A stretch of DNA of 64,000 bases from SAR324 cluster bacterium. Its GTDB lineage: Bacteria > SAR324 > NAC60-12. The DNA lies in assembly GCA_028281495.1 (NCBI GenBank), contig JANQJU010000044.1, positions 1 to 64,000 of the forward strand, given 5' to 3'. A program made the position numbers and the translations under genes. The notes under the pieces are model-generated. The model ran no database searches, had not been told where the DNA came from, and worked only from the letters and a program-made list of their open reading frames with translations. Positions 43,013 through 51,596 of this stretch are shown here, piece after piece (position 1 is the first letter of the stretch; each line of letters begins with the position of its first letter).

Positions 43013-45466
43013 ATGCAAACGATCGGATTTTATTCGTTCAAAGGCGGGGTAGGCCGTACCAACTTGGTCATGAACATGGCTTATTATTTGGCCCGCGAAC
43101 AAGGGGCCTGCGTGGGATTGATGGATTTGGATTTAGAAGCCCCAGGACTCAGCGTTGCGCCGCCTTTGCGTCCGGTAGCCAACGCTTCTGGCTCCTTAGA
43201 GGTCCCCGATCAAGGGATCGTGGATTTTCTGAAACGTTTTGTTGAAAACCAGGACAACATTCTCAACATTGTGGACATTTTTTATGAGACACAACTGGGC
43301 CATGCCAACACCAACGGATCGATTTTTTTAGCGCCTGCTCTTTCCATTGCCGGAGAGTCTTCTGCACAAAAGCCGTTGTTGAATGGCTTGCAACCACGAC
43401 ACGGAGAAATTTACCAATGGCTCACCCAAGCATCTCCTAAAACTTCCAGCATCCCCAAAATCGGAGAGCAGATCTTCGATGTTATGGTCAAAAAGATCGA
43501 AGCTGGCCTTTACCGCACCACCAAAAATAACCAAGAAAAACAGCGTCCTTTCGATTATCTGCTCGTCGACCTACGAACCGGAATGACCGAATTGCTCGAT
43601 ATTTCGGTGGGGCATTTGTTTGACCGCTTGGTGATCGTCAGTGGCCTCAACACTCAAAATGAGACCGGCCTGTTTTTGGCCCTAGAACGATTGAAGGAAA
43701 AACTGGAACAAGCACCGGAACAGACACTCGTGATCACCCCTGTCTTTTCTCCCATCCCCAATGCAGAAATCCATACGACTCGTCGCAAGCTCCTCACCCT
43801 CCACAACAAAATGTTTAAGTTTCGACAACAGTTACCGGTTGCATTACAACGCCGCATGAAATTGCAACAGCTGGGGGGAGACGGCTTTGACGAGAATTCC
43901 GTGTTCAAATTTGCGTCGATGCCCCTCATTCACTATTGCGATTATTTGGCTCTCTCAGATGACGAAGTTTTATTGGAAACCTACCCAGAACTTTTGACCA
44001 CCCAGGATTTAGAAAACATCGGTGAACACTTATTTGGTGATGTGGAAACCACTCAAGAAGACATCCAAAAAGACATCCAACGCATTGCCCCCGTTGAAGA
44101 AGCTTCATCTGTCCTCAAACAATCGGTGTCTCCTCGTCTTCAAGAATGGACTTTCAATTTATGGGAAGTCCCTTTGCCTTGGGATTGGCCTATCCAACTA
44201 TTCAGTTCCAACCCGGAAATAGATCGACAAACTTTTTTGCAGACCTATTCCGTTCCAACTTTAACTCCAGAACTAGAAAAACTCTTAACGGGGCTAGCGA
44301 TGAGTATTTCTTCACCGCTAAAAGAGAAAAAAAGAATCTTGTCATCATTAAAAGAAATGACGCTCCAGCGACAACAAGAACTGAGTATCACTTTTATGGA
44401 AGAACAACGACGGTTTGCTTCCACTTCGCCTACGAATGTAGGACGTTTATCAAATTCAACATTCATTAGTTTAAAAGAATGGAAAGGTTTGTTGAATCAA
44501 CACACTTCGTTTATTTCCACATTGGACCAGATCAAAACAATCATTCAGTCCCTGAATTCTCCATTCTCGGCCCTGTTTCCTTTTGGGGTTCTCATTGAAA
44601 TTGACTCTACTTTAGATCCGTCGTTGGTAATCCCTATTTTGCAAGAGGTCCAACCGTTGCTTTCTGAATTCCCCGAATTGAGTTTGAAGATACTAGATCA
44701 AATTCCCACCATTGATGAGCTTCGAGATTCAGAATTTGCCACATGGTTTCTTAAGGCAAAACCTTGGAAAGACACCGAGTTTTCTGCAACCAATTGGTAT
44801 AATCTTGCAATAGATCTCTCCCAAAAACTCTATGCTTATGGAGAGGCGGAGGAAGCCTATCGAAAGGCCAGCCAAATCAACTCCCTACATGCTCCTTCTT
44901 GGAATAACTTAGGTAATTTACTTAAAAATCATTTAGGACGATATGAAGAGGCGGAAGAGGCTTATCGAAAGGCCAGCCAAATCAACTCCCTACATGCTCC
45001 TTCTTGGAATAACTTAGGTAATTTGCTTCAAGAGCATTTGGGACGATATGAAGAGGCGGAAGAGGCCTATCGAAAAGCCAGCCAAATCAACCCCCAATAT
45101 GCTTCTCCTTGGCACAACTTAGGTAATTTGCTTAAAAATCGGTTAGGACGATATGAAGAGGCAGAAAAGGCTTATCGAAAGGCCATCCGAATCGATCCAA
45201 AACTTGCTTCTCCTTGGAACGGATTAGGTAATTTGCTTCAAAATCATTTAGGACGATATGAGGAGGCAGAAGAGGCTTATCGAAAGGCTATTCAAATCAA
45301 CCCCCAATATGCTTCTCCTTGGTATGGACTAGGTAATTTGCTTAAGAAGCATTTAGGACGATATGAAGAAGCGGAAGAGGCTTATCGAAAAGCCGTCCAA
45401 ATCGATCCAAAATATGCTTCTCCTTGGTATGGATTAGGCCGTTTCCTTCAAGACCATTTAGAATGA
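43013..45466 (+). CDS. ParA/MinD-like KGGVGRT ATPase with C-terminal TPR-like array
   Basis: An 817-residue protein. It begins MQTIGFYSFKGGVGRTNLVM: a deviant Walker A P-loop (residues 10-16, Lys10 and Arg15 where ParA/MinD usually have Lys). MDLDLEAPGL (37-46) is the second nucleotide motif and YLLVDLRTGMTE (Asp186) the Walker B region. Residues about 350-600 are helical with no recognised family. Residues 607-817 are six consecutive 35-residue TPR-like units (EEAEEAYRKASQIN...WNNLGNLL). No membrane segment or signal is seen. The KGGVGR variant occurs in MinD-like NTPases of multidomain signalling/conflict proteins. A GTG at 43010 is an alternative start. The stop at 45464 interrupts a decayed seventh repeat. 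Confidence 0.8.
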   Translation: MQTIGFYSFKGGVGRTNLVMNMAYYLAREQGACVGLMDLDLEAPGLSVAPPLRPVANASGSLEVPDQGIVDFLKRFVENQDNILNIVDIFYETQLGHANTNGSIFLAPALSIAGESSAQKPLLNGLQPRHGEIYQWLTQASPKTSSIPKIGEQIFDVMVKKIEAGLYRTTKNNQEKQRPFDYLLVDLRTGMTELLDISVGHLFDRLVIVSGLNTQNETGLFLALERLKEKLEQAPEQTLVITPVFSPIPNAEIHTTRRKLLTLHNKMFKFRQQLPVALQRRMKLQQLGGDGFDENSVFKFASMPLIHYCDYLALSDDEVLLETYPELLTTQDLENIGEHLFGDVETTQEDIQKDIQRIAPVEEASSVLKQSVSPRLQEWTFNLWEVPLPWDWPIQLFSSNPEIDRQTFLQTYSVPTLTPELEKLLTGLAMSISSPLKEKKRILSSLKEMTLQRQQELSITFMEEQRRFASTSPTNVGRLSNSTFISLKEWKGLLNQHTSFISTLDQIKTIIQSLNSPFSALFPFGVLIEIDSTLDPSLVIPILQEVQPLLSEFPELSLKILDQIPTIDELRDSEFATWFLKAKPWKDTEFSATNWYNLAIDLSQKLYAYGEAEEAYRKASQINSLHAPSWNNLGNLLKNHLGRYEEAEEAYRKASQINSLHAPSWNNLGNLLQEHLGRYEEAEEAYRKASQINPQYASPWHNLGNLLKNRLGRYEEAEKAYRKAIRIDPKLASPWNGLGNLLQNHLGRYEEAEEAYRKAIQINPQYASPWYGLGNLLKKHLGRYEEAEEAYRKAVQIDPKYASPWYGLGRFLQDHLE

Positions 45467-45512
45467 TATGAATAGGTCGAAGTAGTTTATGAAAATGCCA
45501 AAAAGCTAATTA
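44833..45512 (+). repeat. 105-bp tandem repeats encoding TPR-like units, last copy decayed
   Basis: Units recur exactly every 105 bp: the GGACGATATGAAGAGGC anchor starts at 44936, 45041, 45146, 45251 and 45356. At 45461 the same anchor reads GAATGATATGAATAGGT. There the Arg codon CGA has become TGA (the stop of the gene), and a second in-frame TAG follows. Weak similarity continues to about 45500. Units 1 and 2 are nearly identical at DNA level, which indicates recent duplication or gene conversion. Confidence 0.85.
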
Positions 45513-45521
45513 GGCAAAAAG

Positions 45522-45833
45522 ATGATACTATCAAAACAATTGAATACTAGGCTATTGGAATCCTGTCTTCCTCAGTCTCGTATCGAAACCCTTCCTCCTC
45601 TAACACCCCAAACTTTAAGTTCTTTTGATTTAGAAAATTTGATTCAAAATTCCGCTGCCGTCTTTCCTCATCTCTCCGACTCTCAAAAAACATTGTGGAA
45701 AGATTGGATTGCAACCACCTTAGCTAGCTTTGAGCCTCCTCCAGGAGATAGAAATTTGAGCCAACAGGTTATCGAACCTGCCTTGAAGCGTTGGGGAATT
45801 TCCTTTCCTCAGTCCATCGAGGAGACCTCATGA
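45522..45833 (+). CDS. Small orphan protein of the ATPase-nitrilase operon (103 aa)
   Basis: A 103-residue acidic, Leu/Ser/Pro-rich protein: MILSKQLNTRLLESCLPQ start, SSFDLENLIQNSAAVFPHLSDSQKTLWKDWIATTLASF in the middle, ending FPQSIEETS. No family, signal or membrane segment is recognised. Its ATG is 55 bp after the ATPase stop, just past the decayed repeat, and its stop overlaps the nitrilase start (ATGA). The tight coupling suggests a subunit or inhibitor made in proportion to the nitrilase-like protein. Confidence 0.65.
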   Translation: MILSKQLNTRLLESCLPQSRIETLPPLTPQTLSSFDLENLIQNSAAVFPHLSDSQKTLWKDWIATTLASFEPPPGDRNLSQQVIEPALKRWGISFPQSIEETS

Positions 45834-47524
45834 GCGATTACCTTCGAGCTGTATTGGCAGGGTTTGAACAGCATGCCGACGCCTTTGGAAACAAAAACGG
45901 TTGGGTGGCCGTGGCATGGTTGTATGCGGGAGCTTTGCTGGAATGTGCTCCAGGGGTTGAGCCAGAACGCTTTCCCGATTGCTGGGACTTTTTGGGGGAT
46001 CAGCCTGTCAGCCAAGAATTTCGGCCGCCGTTGGATCGATGGATTCTGGAACTTTCTGAGGCCATTGAGCAGTCCACGACTCCAGAACTGTGTGGGCTGA
46101 GCAATCGTTTGATCGAAACTCTGGGCTTTCCCTTGTTGCAACGGATGTTGTTTGTGTTGTCGCGTACACGGGATGTTCCCTCTCTATGGACTCCGGAACC
46201 GAGCAACGCCGATCCCTCTCCTGTGATGTCGGTGTTCCGGGTGCCATTGCGTTCGGGTTATAGTGAATACCATCTTTATCCGTCTCTGTGGTTGAATGGA
46301 GACCATCTGAGAAGTTCCACCGAGGTACATGCACGATTATGGGGCCGCTTTCTTCCTACAGGATTGGAATGCACCTCCACTTCCACGCGGCCCACGTGGG
46401 TTCGGATGGTGGAGCATCAACTGGAAACCCAACCGCAAATGATCTTTTTGGAACGACAACATCCCAATGCCAACCGAACCTTGGCCGAACGGGCACAAAA
46501 TGGTTTGCGTGTTGCTGTCATTCCCCTGCCCCAGCAGGATTGTGGTGTGGGATTGTCCGTTGTAGTTCAAGGTGCAACACCCGATAATCGACAATTCTTT
46601 CGCCTCAATGAAACATCGGGTGCTCTTTCCTCCGTTTGGGAAACTGCCATTCAGCAAAGCGTGTCTCAATGCCAAACACATCAGGTGGATGTGATGGTAT
46701 TGCCTGAACTGATCGTGACTCCACGTGTGGAAAAAATTTTACTCACCACGCTCAACTCTCTGGAAACAGGTCCATTGCTGGTGTTTGCAGGCAGTGCTCA
46801 TCGGGGGAAATCCAAATTTGCAAATCGGATGCACATTTATGCTCGACACACTCCGGACCAGGAAGAAGACGGAACTGAGGAAGCCGAGAAACCACTGACG
46901 TTGCGTCCTCAACGGCCTTACCAAAAGGTGGGATGGCATGACAAATTCAGTTTGTATGGCAATGACAAGAAAAAACGGCCGTCGGACCCGGCGTTCTTGG
47001 AAGCCAATGAACCAGGGAAAGGTTTAACGTTTTTAGTCACTTCGATTGGCATCTTTGCGGTGGGGATTTGTAAAGACTGGTTCTTTAATCGGGATGCAAA
47101 ACATGGCATTGCGGGCACCTATTTCAAGCGGCTTGCTCCTCAATGGGCGATCATTCCTGCCTGGACCAACTCATTGCATGACATCGAATCCTATTTCCGA
47201 ACGTTCCACGATTTGGGCACCATTGTCATTCTGTGCAATGCCTGTTCTGGGGTGCAAACCTTCCAACGCAAAAAACTCAATCCCAATCAAGATTGCTCGA
47301 CCGACACTTCTTCAAGTGACGCTTCCTCAGGTAACGCTTCCCCAAAGCTCTATGATGTTCGTAGTTTTGTCGCTGCTCCGGCTTCACTGTATGCACTCAG
47401 TAGTCTGGAGGCATCGGGACAAATCACGCGAAAATTGGGGATGATTGTGGTCAAACAACCGTGTGGTTCGTGTGAGGCAGGCGTTGACAACGGGGTGTTT
47501 GCTCAGATGAGTCCCTCGTTGTGA
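45830..47524 (+). CDS. Nitrilase-superfamily protein with novel N-terminal region
   Basis: A 564-residue protein. The C-terminal part (about 240-560) is a carbon-nitrogen hydrolase fold with a complete catalytic triad: Glu293 (VMVLPELIV), Lys372 (WHDKFSLYG) and Cys414 (VGICKDWF). Spacing (79 and 42 residues) fits the family. The N-terminal 240 residues (SDYLRAVLAGFEQHADAFGNKNGW..., many Trp and Pro) have no recognised domain. Nitrilases hydrolyse amides or nitriles, or transfer acyl groups; a nitrilase domain is also found in DRT class 1 antiphage reverse transcriptases. ATG 45830 has GAGGAG upstream and overlaps the preceding stop by four bases. The longer frame from 45791 was rejected. Confidence 0.8.
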   Translation: MSDYLRAVLAGFEQHADAFGNKNGWVAVAWLYAGALLECAPGVEPERFPDCWDFLGDQPVSQEFRPPLDRWILELSEAIEQSTTPELCGLSNRLIETLGFPLLQRMLFVLSRTRDVPSLWTPEPSNADPSPVMSVFRVPLRSGYSEYHLYPSLWLNGDHLRSSTEVHARLWGRFLPTGLECTSTSTRPTWVRMVEHQLETQPQMIFLERQHPNANRTLAERAQNGLRVAVIPLPQQDCGVGLSVVVQGATPDNRQFFRLNETSGALSSVWETAIQQSVSQCQTHQVDVMVLPELIVTPRVEKILLTTLNSLETGPLLVFAGSAHRGKSKFANRMHIYARHTPDQEEDGTEEAEKPLTLRPQRPYQKVGWHDKFSLYGNDKKKRPSDPAFLEANEPGKGLTFLVTSIGIFAVGICKDWFFNRDAKHGIAGTYFKRLAPQWAIIPAWTNSLHDIESYFRTFHDLGTIVILCNACSGVQTFQRKKLNPNQDCSTDTSSSDASSGNASPKLYDVRSFVAAPASLYALSSLEASGQITRKLGMIVVKQPCGSCEAGVDNGVFAQMSPSL

Positions 47525-47773
47525 AATATCACAACTCAATGAAATACCATTATTAAATTTCGTCATTGCCTCCATTTTCCAAGCCTCAATTGCAATCAGT
47601 AAAACGTTTTTCTAAATCGTTTTTCCTGCACAAAATACTGTTTTTCCAATCAAAATCTTTACTTTCAAAATTTGCCATCCCAACTCCCGAAGTGTTGGTC
47701 TGCCTTCTGCAACTTATAAAAGATCAGCTAATTTTGAAAAAGCGACTATTGAGAAAGAGGAATTTTGAGAGGG
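47525..47773. other. AT-rich gene-free stretch before fadE
   Basis: An AT-rich stretch between the nitrilase-like gene and the fadE leader. A 79-codon plus-strand frame (47566-47805) has no ribosome-binding site and low-complexity Phe/Lys/Leu content, and was not accepted. A promoter for fadE must lie in or before this region; none is clear. Confidence 0.5.
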
Positions 47774-47803
47774 GGGTAGGTCGCAAGCACCTCCCAATTT
47801 TTT
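47774..47803 (+). terminator. Terminator-like hairpin in the fadE leader, with anti-Shine-Dalgarno arm
   Basis: GGG-T-AGGT, 7-base loop, ACCT-CCC (one bulged T), followed by AA and six T (47798-47803). It ends only 25 bases before the fadE ATG. The 3' arm contains ACCTCC, complementary to the fadE ribosome-binding sequence GGAGGT at 47819-47824. It can therefore act as operon terminator, attenuator or translation switch. Confidence 0.65.
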
Positions 47804-47828
47804 AATGGATCTTCATAAGGAGGTATAC

Positions 47829-50303
47829 ATGGAAATGTTGAGTTCAATACATGGAATTCTGCTGGGAAGCTACGGAGTGTTCTCGGTTCTGGGAGCGCTG
47901 GTGCTGTTGCTCGCGGTAGGTTTTGTGGGAGCATCCCTGAAAGTGTGGTCGGCGGCGCTGGTGGCGTTGATGATCGGCTTCGGCTTTCCGTGGTGGTTGA
48001 TGCTGCCCGCGGTTGCTGTGTTGGCTTTGTTTAATGTCACATCGCTCAGAAAATCGATGGTGTCCACCAAATTGATGAAAATCATGAAAGGGGTGTTGCC
48101 TAAAATTTCTGACACCGAACGGACCGCGTTAGAAGCCGGTGTGGTTTGGGTCGAAGGCGATTTGTTTTCTGGCAAGCCAGACTTCAAAAAGATCATGAAA
48201 GAGCCTTATCCCGAATTGACTGCTGAGGAACAAGCCTTTGTCGATGGCCCGGTCAATGACCTGTGTGCGGCGATTGATGAATGGGAAGTGTGGAAAACCC
48301 GTGAACTGCAAGAAGAAGCCTGGAACATCCTGCGTCGTGAGAAATTTTTCGGCATGATCATCCCCAAAGAATACGGCGGGTTGGGCTTTTCAGCCTTGGC
48401 ACACTCGGCGGTGATTCAAAAGATTTCCACTCGCTCTTCGGCGGCTTCCATCACCACGATGGTTCCCAACTCCTTAGGACCCGCAGAATTGCTCGTTCAC
48501 TATGGCACTCAAGAGCAAAAAGACTACTATCTGCCTCGCTTGGCCAAAGGCGAAGAAATGCCTTGTTTCGCATTAACCGAACCCACTGCGGGAAGTGACG
48601 CGGGGTCTTTGGTTTCTGACGGTGTGTTGTTCAAAGGCCAAGATGACAAACTGTACATGCGATTGAATTGGAACAAGCGCTGGATCACCTTGGCAGCGAT
48701 TTCCACCGTCTTGGGCATGGCTTTCCGTTTACGCGACCCCGACAACTTATTGGGTAAAGGCGAAGATGTGGGCATCACCTGTGCCTTGATTCCTTCGGAT
48801 ACCAAAGGTGTGGATATCGGACGACGACACGACCCATTGGGCGTGCCCTTCTACAACTGTCCCACCCACGGCAAAAACGTCGTGGTTCCTGCCGATTGCA
48901 TCATCGGCGGTGTCGAAAAAGCCGGAGAAGGTTGGGAAATGTTGATGTCTAGCTTGGCAGCCGGACGTGGAATCTCATTGCCTTCCGTCAGTGCAGGTTT
49001 GGGGAAAATGGCATCACGCGCTGTCAGTGCTCACGCCACAGTACGTCGCCAATTTGGAATGTCGATTGGCAAGTTTGAAGGAATCGAAGAACCGCTCGCT
49101 CGAATCGCAGGTTACAGCTACATTTTGGAAGCCATGCGTCGTTTCACGGTTGGATCCATTGACCAAGGCATCAAACCTCCGGTCATTACGGCTATGGCGA
49201 AATACCATTCCACCGAACTGAGTCGAAAAATCGTCATCGACGGTATGGACGTGATGGGCGGTGCTGGTATTTCCATGGGACCGCGCAACCTCATGGCGAT
49301 TCCTTACATTGGCGCTCCCATTTCTATCACGGTGGAAGGAGCTAACATTCTCACCCGCACCCTCATGATCTTTGGACAAGGGGCCTTGCGTGCGCATCCT
49401 TATGCCTACAAAGAAGTGGCCGCGGTTGAGAAAAATGATCTGAGCGGATTTGATAAAGCCTTTTGGTCTCACATCGGACATGTGGTCCGAAATACCTGTC
49501 GCTCGATTGCCTTGAGCTTCACTCGGGGTCGTTTGGCATCCAGCCCGGTTGCTGGTCCTACCGCAGTTTACTATCGCCGATTAGCTTGGGCTTCAGCTTC
49601 CTTTGCCATCATGTCGGATATTGCGATGGGATCTTTGGGTGGGTCGTTGAAAGTGAAAGAAAAGCTCACCGGACGTTTTGCTGACATCCTTTCTTGGATG
49701 TACATCGGATCGGCTGTCTTGCGACGCTACGAAGCCGAAGGACGCAAAAAAGAAGATCTGCCTTTTGTTCACTTCGCCCTGCAACATGCTTTGAGTGAAA
49801 TTCAGAATGCGTTTGATGGCATCTTCCAAAACCTGAAGGTTCCAGGACTGACATGGTTGTTCAAATACGTGATTGGCAACTGGGCACGGATCAACACCAT
49901 TGGCATGAGCACCTCGGATTACATCACGCACAAAATCGCCAAGCAGATTCAAACCGATGGCGAGCAGCGAGATCGTATGACCGAAGGCATGTTCATCGCC
50001 AGCGATCCTGAGGATCAAATGAAACGTCTCGATACGGCCTTCTCTTTAGTGAAAAAAGCAGAACCCGTTGAAAAGAAAATCAAACAAGCTATCCGTTCCA
50101 AACAATTGCCTAAGAAAGCCCTCCATTTGGTACTGGATGAAGCCAAAGAAAAGAGCCTCATCACCGCTGAAGAGTACGATCTGGTGAAAGAAGCCTACAC
50201 ATCGGCTTTGGATGCAATCCAAGTCGACGACTTTAGCGAAGAAGAATACCACGCTTCCGAAGTCAAAACTGAATCCTCCGGGCCAGTTCGATTGGCCTCC
50301 TAA
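47829..50303 (+). CDS. fadE: Acyl-CoA dehydrogenase FadE
   Basis: An 824-residue flavoprotein for the first step of fatty-acid beta-oxidation (acyl-CoA to trans-2-enoyl-CoA). The first ~80 residues have two hydrophobic segments (LVLLLAVGFVGASL, AALVALMIGFGFPWWLMLPAVAVLALF) that anchor it in the inner membrane, as in FadE. The core has CFALTEPTAGSDAGS, a Glu-containing VEGANILTRTLMIFGQGALRAHP, and the DUF1974 C-terminal region. It is much longer than ordinary acyl-CoA dehydrogenases (~380) and normal for FadE. ATG 47829 with AAGGAGGT was chosen over the upstream in-frame start at 47805. Confidence 0.95.
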   Translation: MEMLSSIHGILLGSYGVFSVLGALVLLLAVGFVGASLKVWSAALVALMIGFGFPWWLMLPAVAVLALFNVTSLRKSMVSTKLMKIMKGVLPKISDTERTALEAGVVWVEGDLFSGKPDFKKIMKEPYPELTAEEQAFVDGPVNDLCAAIDEWEVWKTRELQEEAWNILRREKFFGMIIPKEYGGLGFSALAHSAVIQKISTRSSAASITTMVPNSLGPAELLVHYGTQEQKDYYLPRLAKGEEMPCFALTEPTAGSDAGSLVSDGVLFKGQDDKLYMRLNWNKRWITLAAISTVLGMAFRLRDPDNLLGKGEDVGITCALIPSDTKGVDIGRRHDPLGVPFYNCPTHGKNVVVPADCIIGGVEKAGEGWEMLMSSLAAGRGISLPSVSAGLGKMASRAVSAHATVRRQFGMSIGKFEGIEEPLARIAGYSYILEAMRRFTVGSIDQGIKPPVITAMAKYHSTELSRKIVIDGMDVMGGAGISMGPRNLMAIPYIGAPISITVEGANILTRTLMIFGQGALRAHPYAYKEVAAVEKNDLSGFDKAFWSHIGHVVRNTCRSIALSFTRGRLASSPVAGPTAVYYRRLAWASASFAIMSDIAMGSLGGSLKVKEKLTGRFADILSWMYIGSAVLRRYEAEGRKKEDLPFVHFALQHALSEIQNAFDGIFQNLKVPGLTWLFKYVIGNWARINTIGMSTSDYITHKIAKQIQTDGEQRDRMTEGMFIASDPEDQMKRLDTAFSLVKKAEPVEKKIKQAIRSKQLPKKALHLVLDEAKEKSLITAEEYDLVKEAYTSALDAIQVDDFSEEEYHASEVKTESSGPVRLAS

Positions 50304-50326
50304 CATTTGCCCAATTGTAGCTCCTC

Positions 50327-50371
50327 ATCACTCCTGCTTCGTTTCGTCCCTGTTGGCGAAGTGGGAGTGAT
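50327..50371. other. 15-bp hairpin downstream of fadE
   Basis: ATCACTCCTGCTTCG (50327-50341) pairs with CGAAGTGGGAGTGAT (50357-50371), 13 Watson-Crick pairs plus two G-T wobbles, loop of 15. It lies 24 bp after the fadE stop but has no T-run, so it may stabilise the mRNA 3' end. Confidence 0.5.
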
Positions 50372-50436
50372 TCTCATCACAGCTCCCCTCACGAATCCTC
50401 CTTGTGACCTTGTAGGCATCGTCCTATGATGGTTTT

Positions 50437-50523
50437 CTTTGCAAATTGAATGTTGGTAATCTTTGCAAATTGAATGTTGGTAATCTTTGCAAATTGAATG
50501 TTGGTAATCTTTGTAAATTGAAT
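50437..50523. repeat. 24-bp tandem repeat, about 3.6 copies
   Basis: Unit CTTTGCAAATTGAATGTTGG plus TAAT, at 50437-50460, 50461-50484, 50485-50508 and a partial copy to 50523. The first three are exact. Because 24 is a multiple of three, it stays open in several minus-strand frames; these are not considered genes. It occupies the region between fadE and the AraC gene, with nothing else recognised there. Confidence 0.9.
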
Positions 50524-50616
50524 TCCTGATATTCATAAGCCACATAGATGACCCTCCAATGCGGGGCATCTTGAGAACGATCTGCCTTAGAAACTTTGAG
50601 GATATGAGGGGAACCG

Positions 50617-51462
50617 ATGGGTGACCGATACTGCTCCAATTATGCACCGGAACAACCCATCGATTTGTGGGCGAGCCAAGGTTTCCAGATACAATGGCAA
50701 CGTCCCAAAACTTCGTTATCTCCCATGGTGGTTTGGTTGTGGAACATGCAGCCGCCGAACGAGCGATTGCCCCATCAGATCAATCTCATCCCGAATGGAT
50801 GTTTCTATCTGATTTTTTATCAAGACGAAGGTGCGATTCAATCTCGCCTCATTCGACCTCATTCGACGGTAGAATGGCGCTTGATCCCCTCGCATGTAGA
50901 AACGCTTGGTGTCACCCTCCGAGTGGAATGGGCTTATTCCCTCTTAGGGATACCGTTGAATTTTTTGCCAGTCCCCTCGCTCAATCTTCGTGAAATCTGG
51001 CCGCATGCGATCTCCAATTTGGAAGCACAATTGTTTGCTATTGATGGTTTTGCTGCCCGTGCCCAAATCCTTCAACATTTTTTGGACCAGCAATTTGATC
51101 GTGGTCGAATCGCCCCTATCCCCATTTTTCAAGTCTGCCGGGAATTGTTATGTGCCACCCAACCCGCTCCTTTTTCGGAGATTTTGCGAAGTACTGGGTA
51201 CAGCACGCGTTACTTACGCCAATTGTTTCAAGAACACATTGGGATGAGTCCTAAAAAGTTAGCCCGCATTTATCGCTTTCAGCAATTGCTCCAATCGACC
51301 GATCTTTATCAGTTGGATTCTGCCAATCTCGCCTTAGAATATGGATATTATGATCAATCCCACTTCAATCGTGAATTCAAACAACTGGTGGGTTTGCCTC
51401 CCTCTCAATCGTTTCCTCAAACTCGCTCCGTCTCCCGATATCCTGAGCACATCTTAACGTAA
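50617..51462 (+). CDS. AraC-family transcriptional regulator
   Basis: A 281-residue regulator. The N-terminal half is a beta-rich sensor-like domain (DUF6597-type: INLIPNGCFYLIFYQDEG, WRLIPSHVETLGVTLRVEWAYSLLGIP). The C-terminal half has two helix-turn-helix motifs: PFSEILRSTGYSTRYLRQLFQEHIGMSPKKLARIYRFQQLL and LALEYGYYDQSHFNREFKQLVGLPPSQ. The ribosome-binding site GAGGGGAA precedes ATG 50617. Its targets may be the aldo/keto reductase and quinone oxidoreductase genes downstream. Confidence 0.9.
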   Translation: MGDRYCSNYAPEQPIDLWASQGFQIQWQRPKTSLSPMVVWLWNMQPPNERLPHQINLIPNGCFYLIFYQDEGAIQSRLIRPHSTVEWRLIPSHVETLGVTLRVEWAYSLLGIPLNFLPVPSLNLREIWPHAISNLEAQLFAIDGFAARAQILQHFLDQQFDRGRIAPIPIFQVCRELLCATQPAPFSEILRSTGYSTRYLRQLFQEHIGMSPKKLARIYRFQQLLQSTDLYQLDSANLALEYGYYDQSHFNREFKQLVGLPPSQSFPQTRSVSRYPEHILT

Positions 51463-51596
51463 TCTCGCACCTGCTCTTCCCAAACCTGCCTCTCCAGGGA
51501 CACCGTTTTTTACAATACTCTCCGATCAATTCGCATTAGGCTGAATTATTGTTTTCACCCCTTATTTTCAAAACAGAATGAATTGATAGAGGAATC

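Noticed and set aside
43006..43245. Alternative frame starting at ATG 43006 over the ATPase start
   Set aside because: Shadow of the KGGVGRT ATPase gene; no coding pattern of its own.
47566..47805. 79-codon plus-strand frame before fadE
   Set aside because: No ribosome-binding site, low complexity, runs into the terminator-like hairpin.
50300..50647. Two minus-strand frames over the 24-bp repeats
   Set aside because: Open only because the repeat length is a multiple of three; no start signal; overlap the AraC start.
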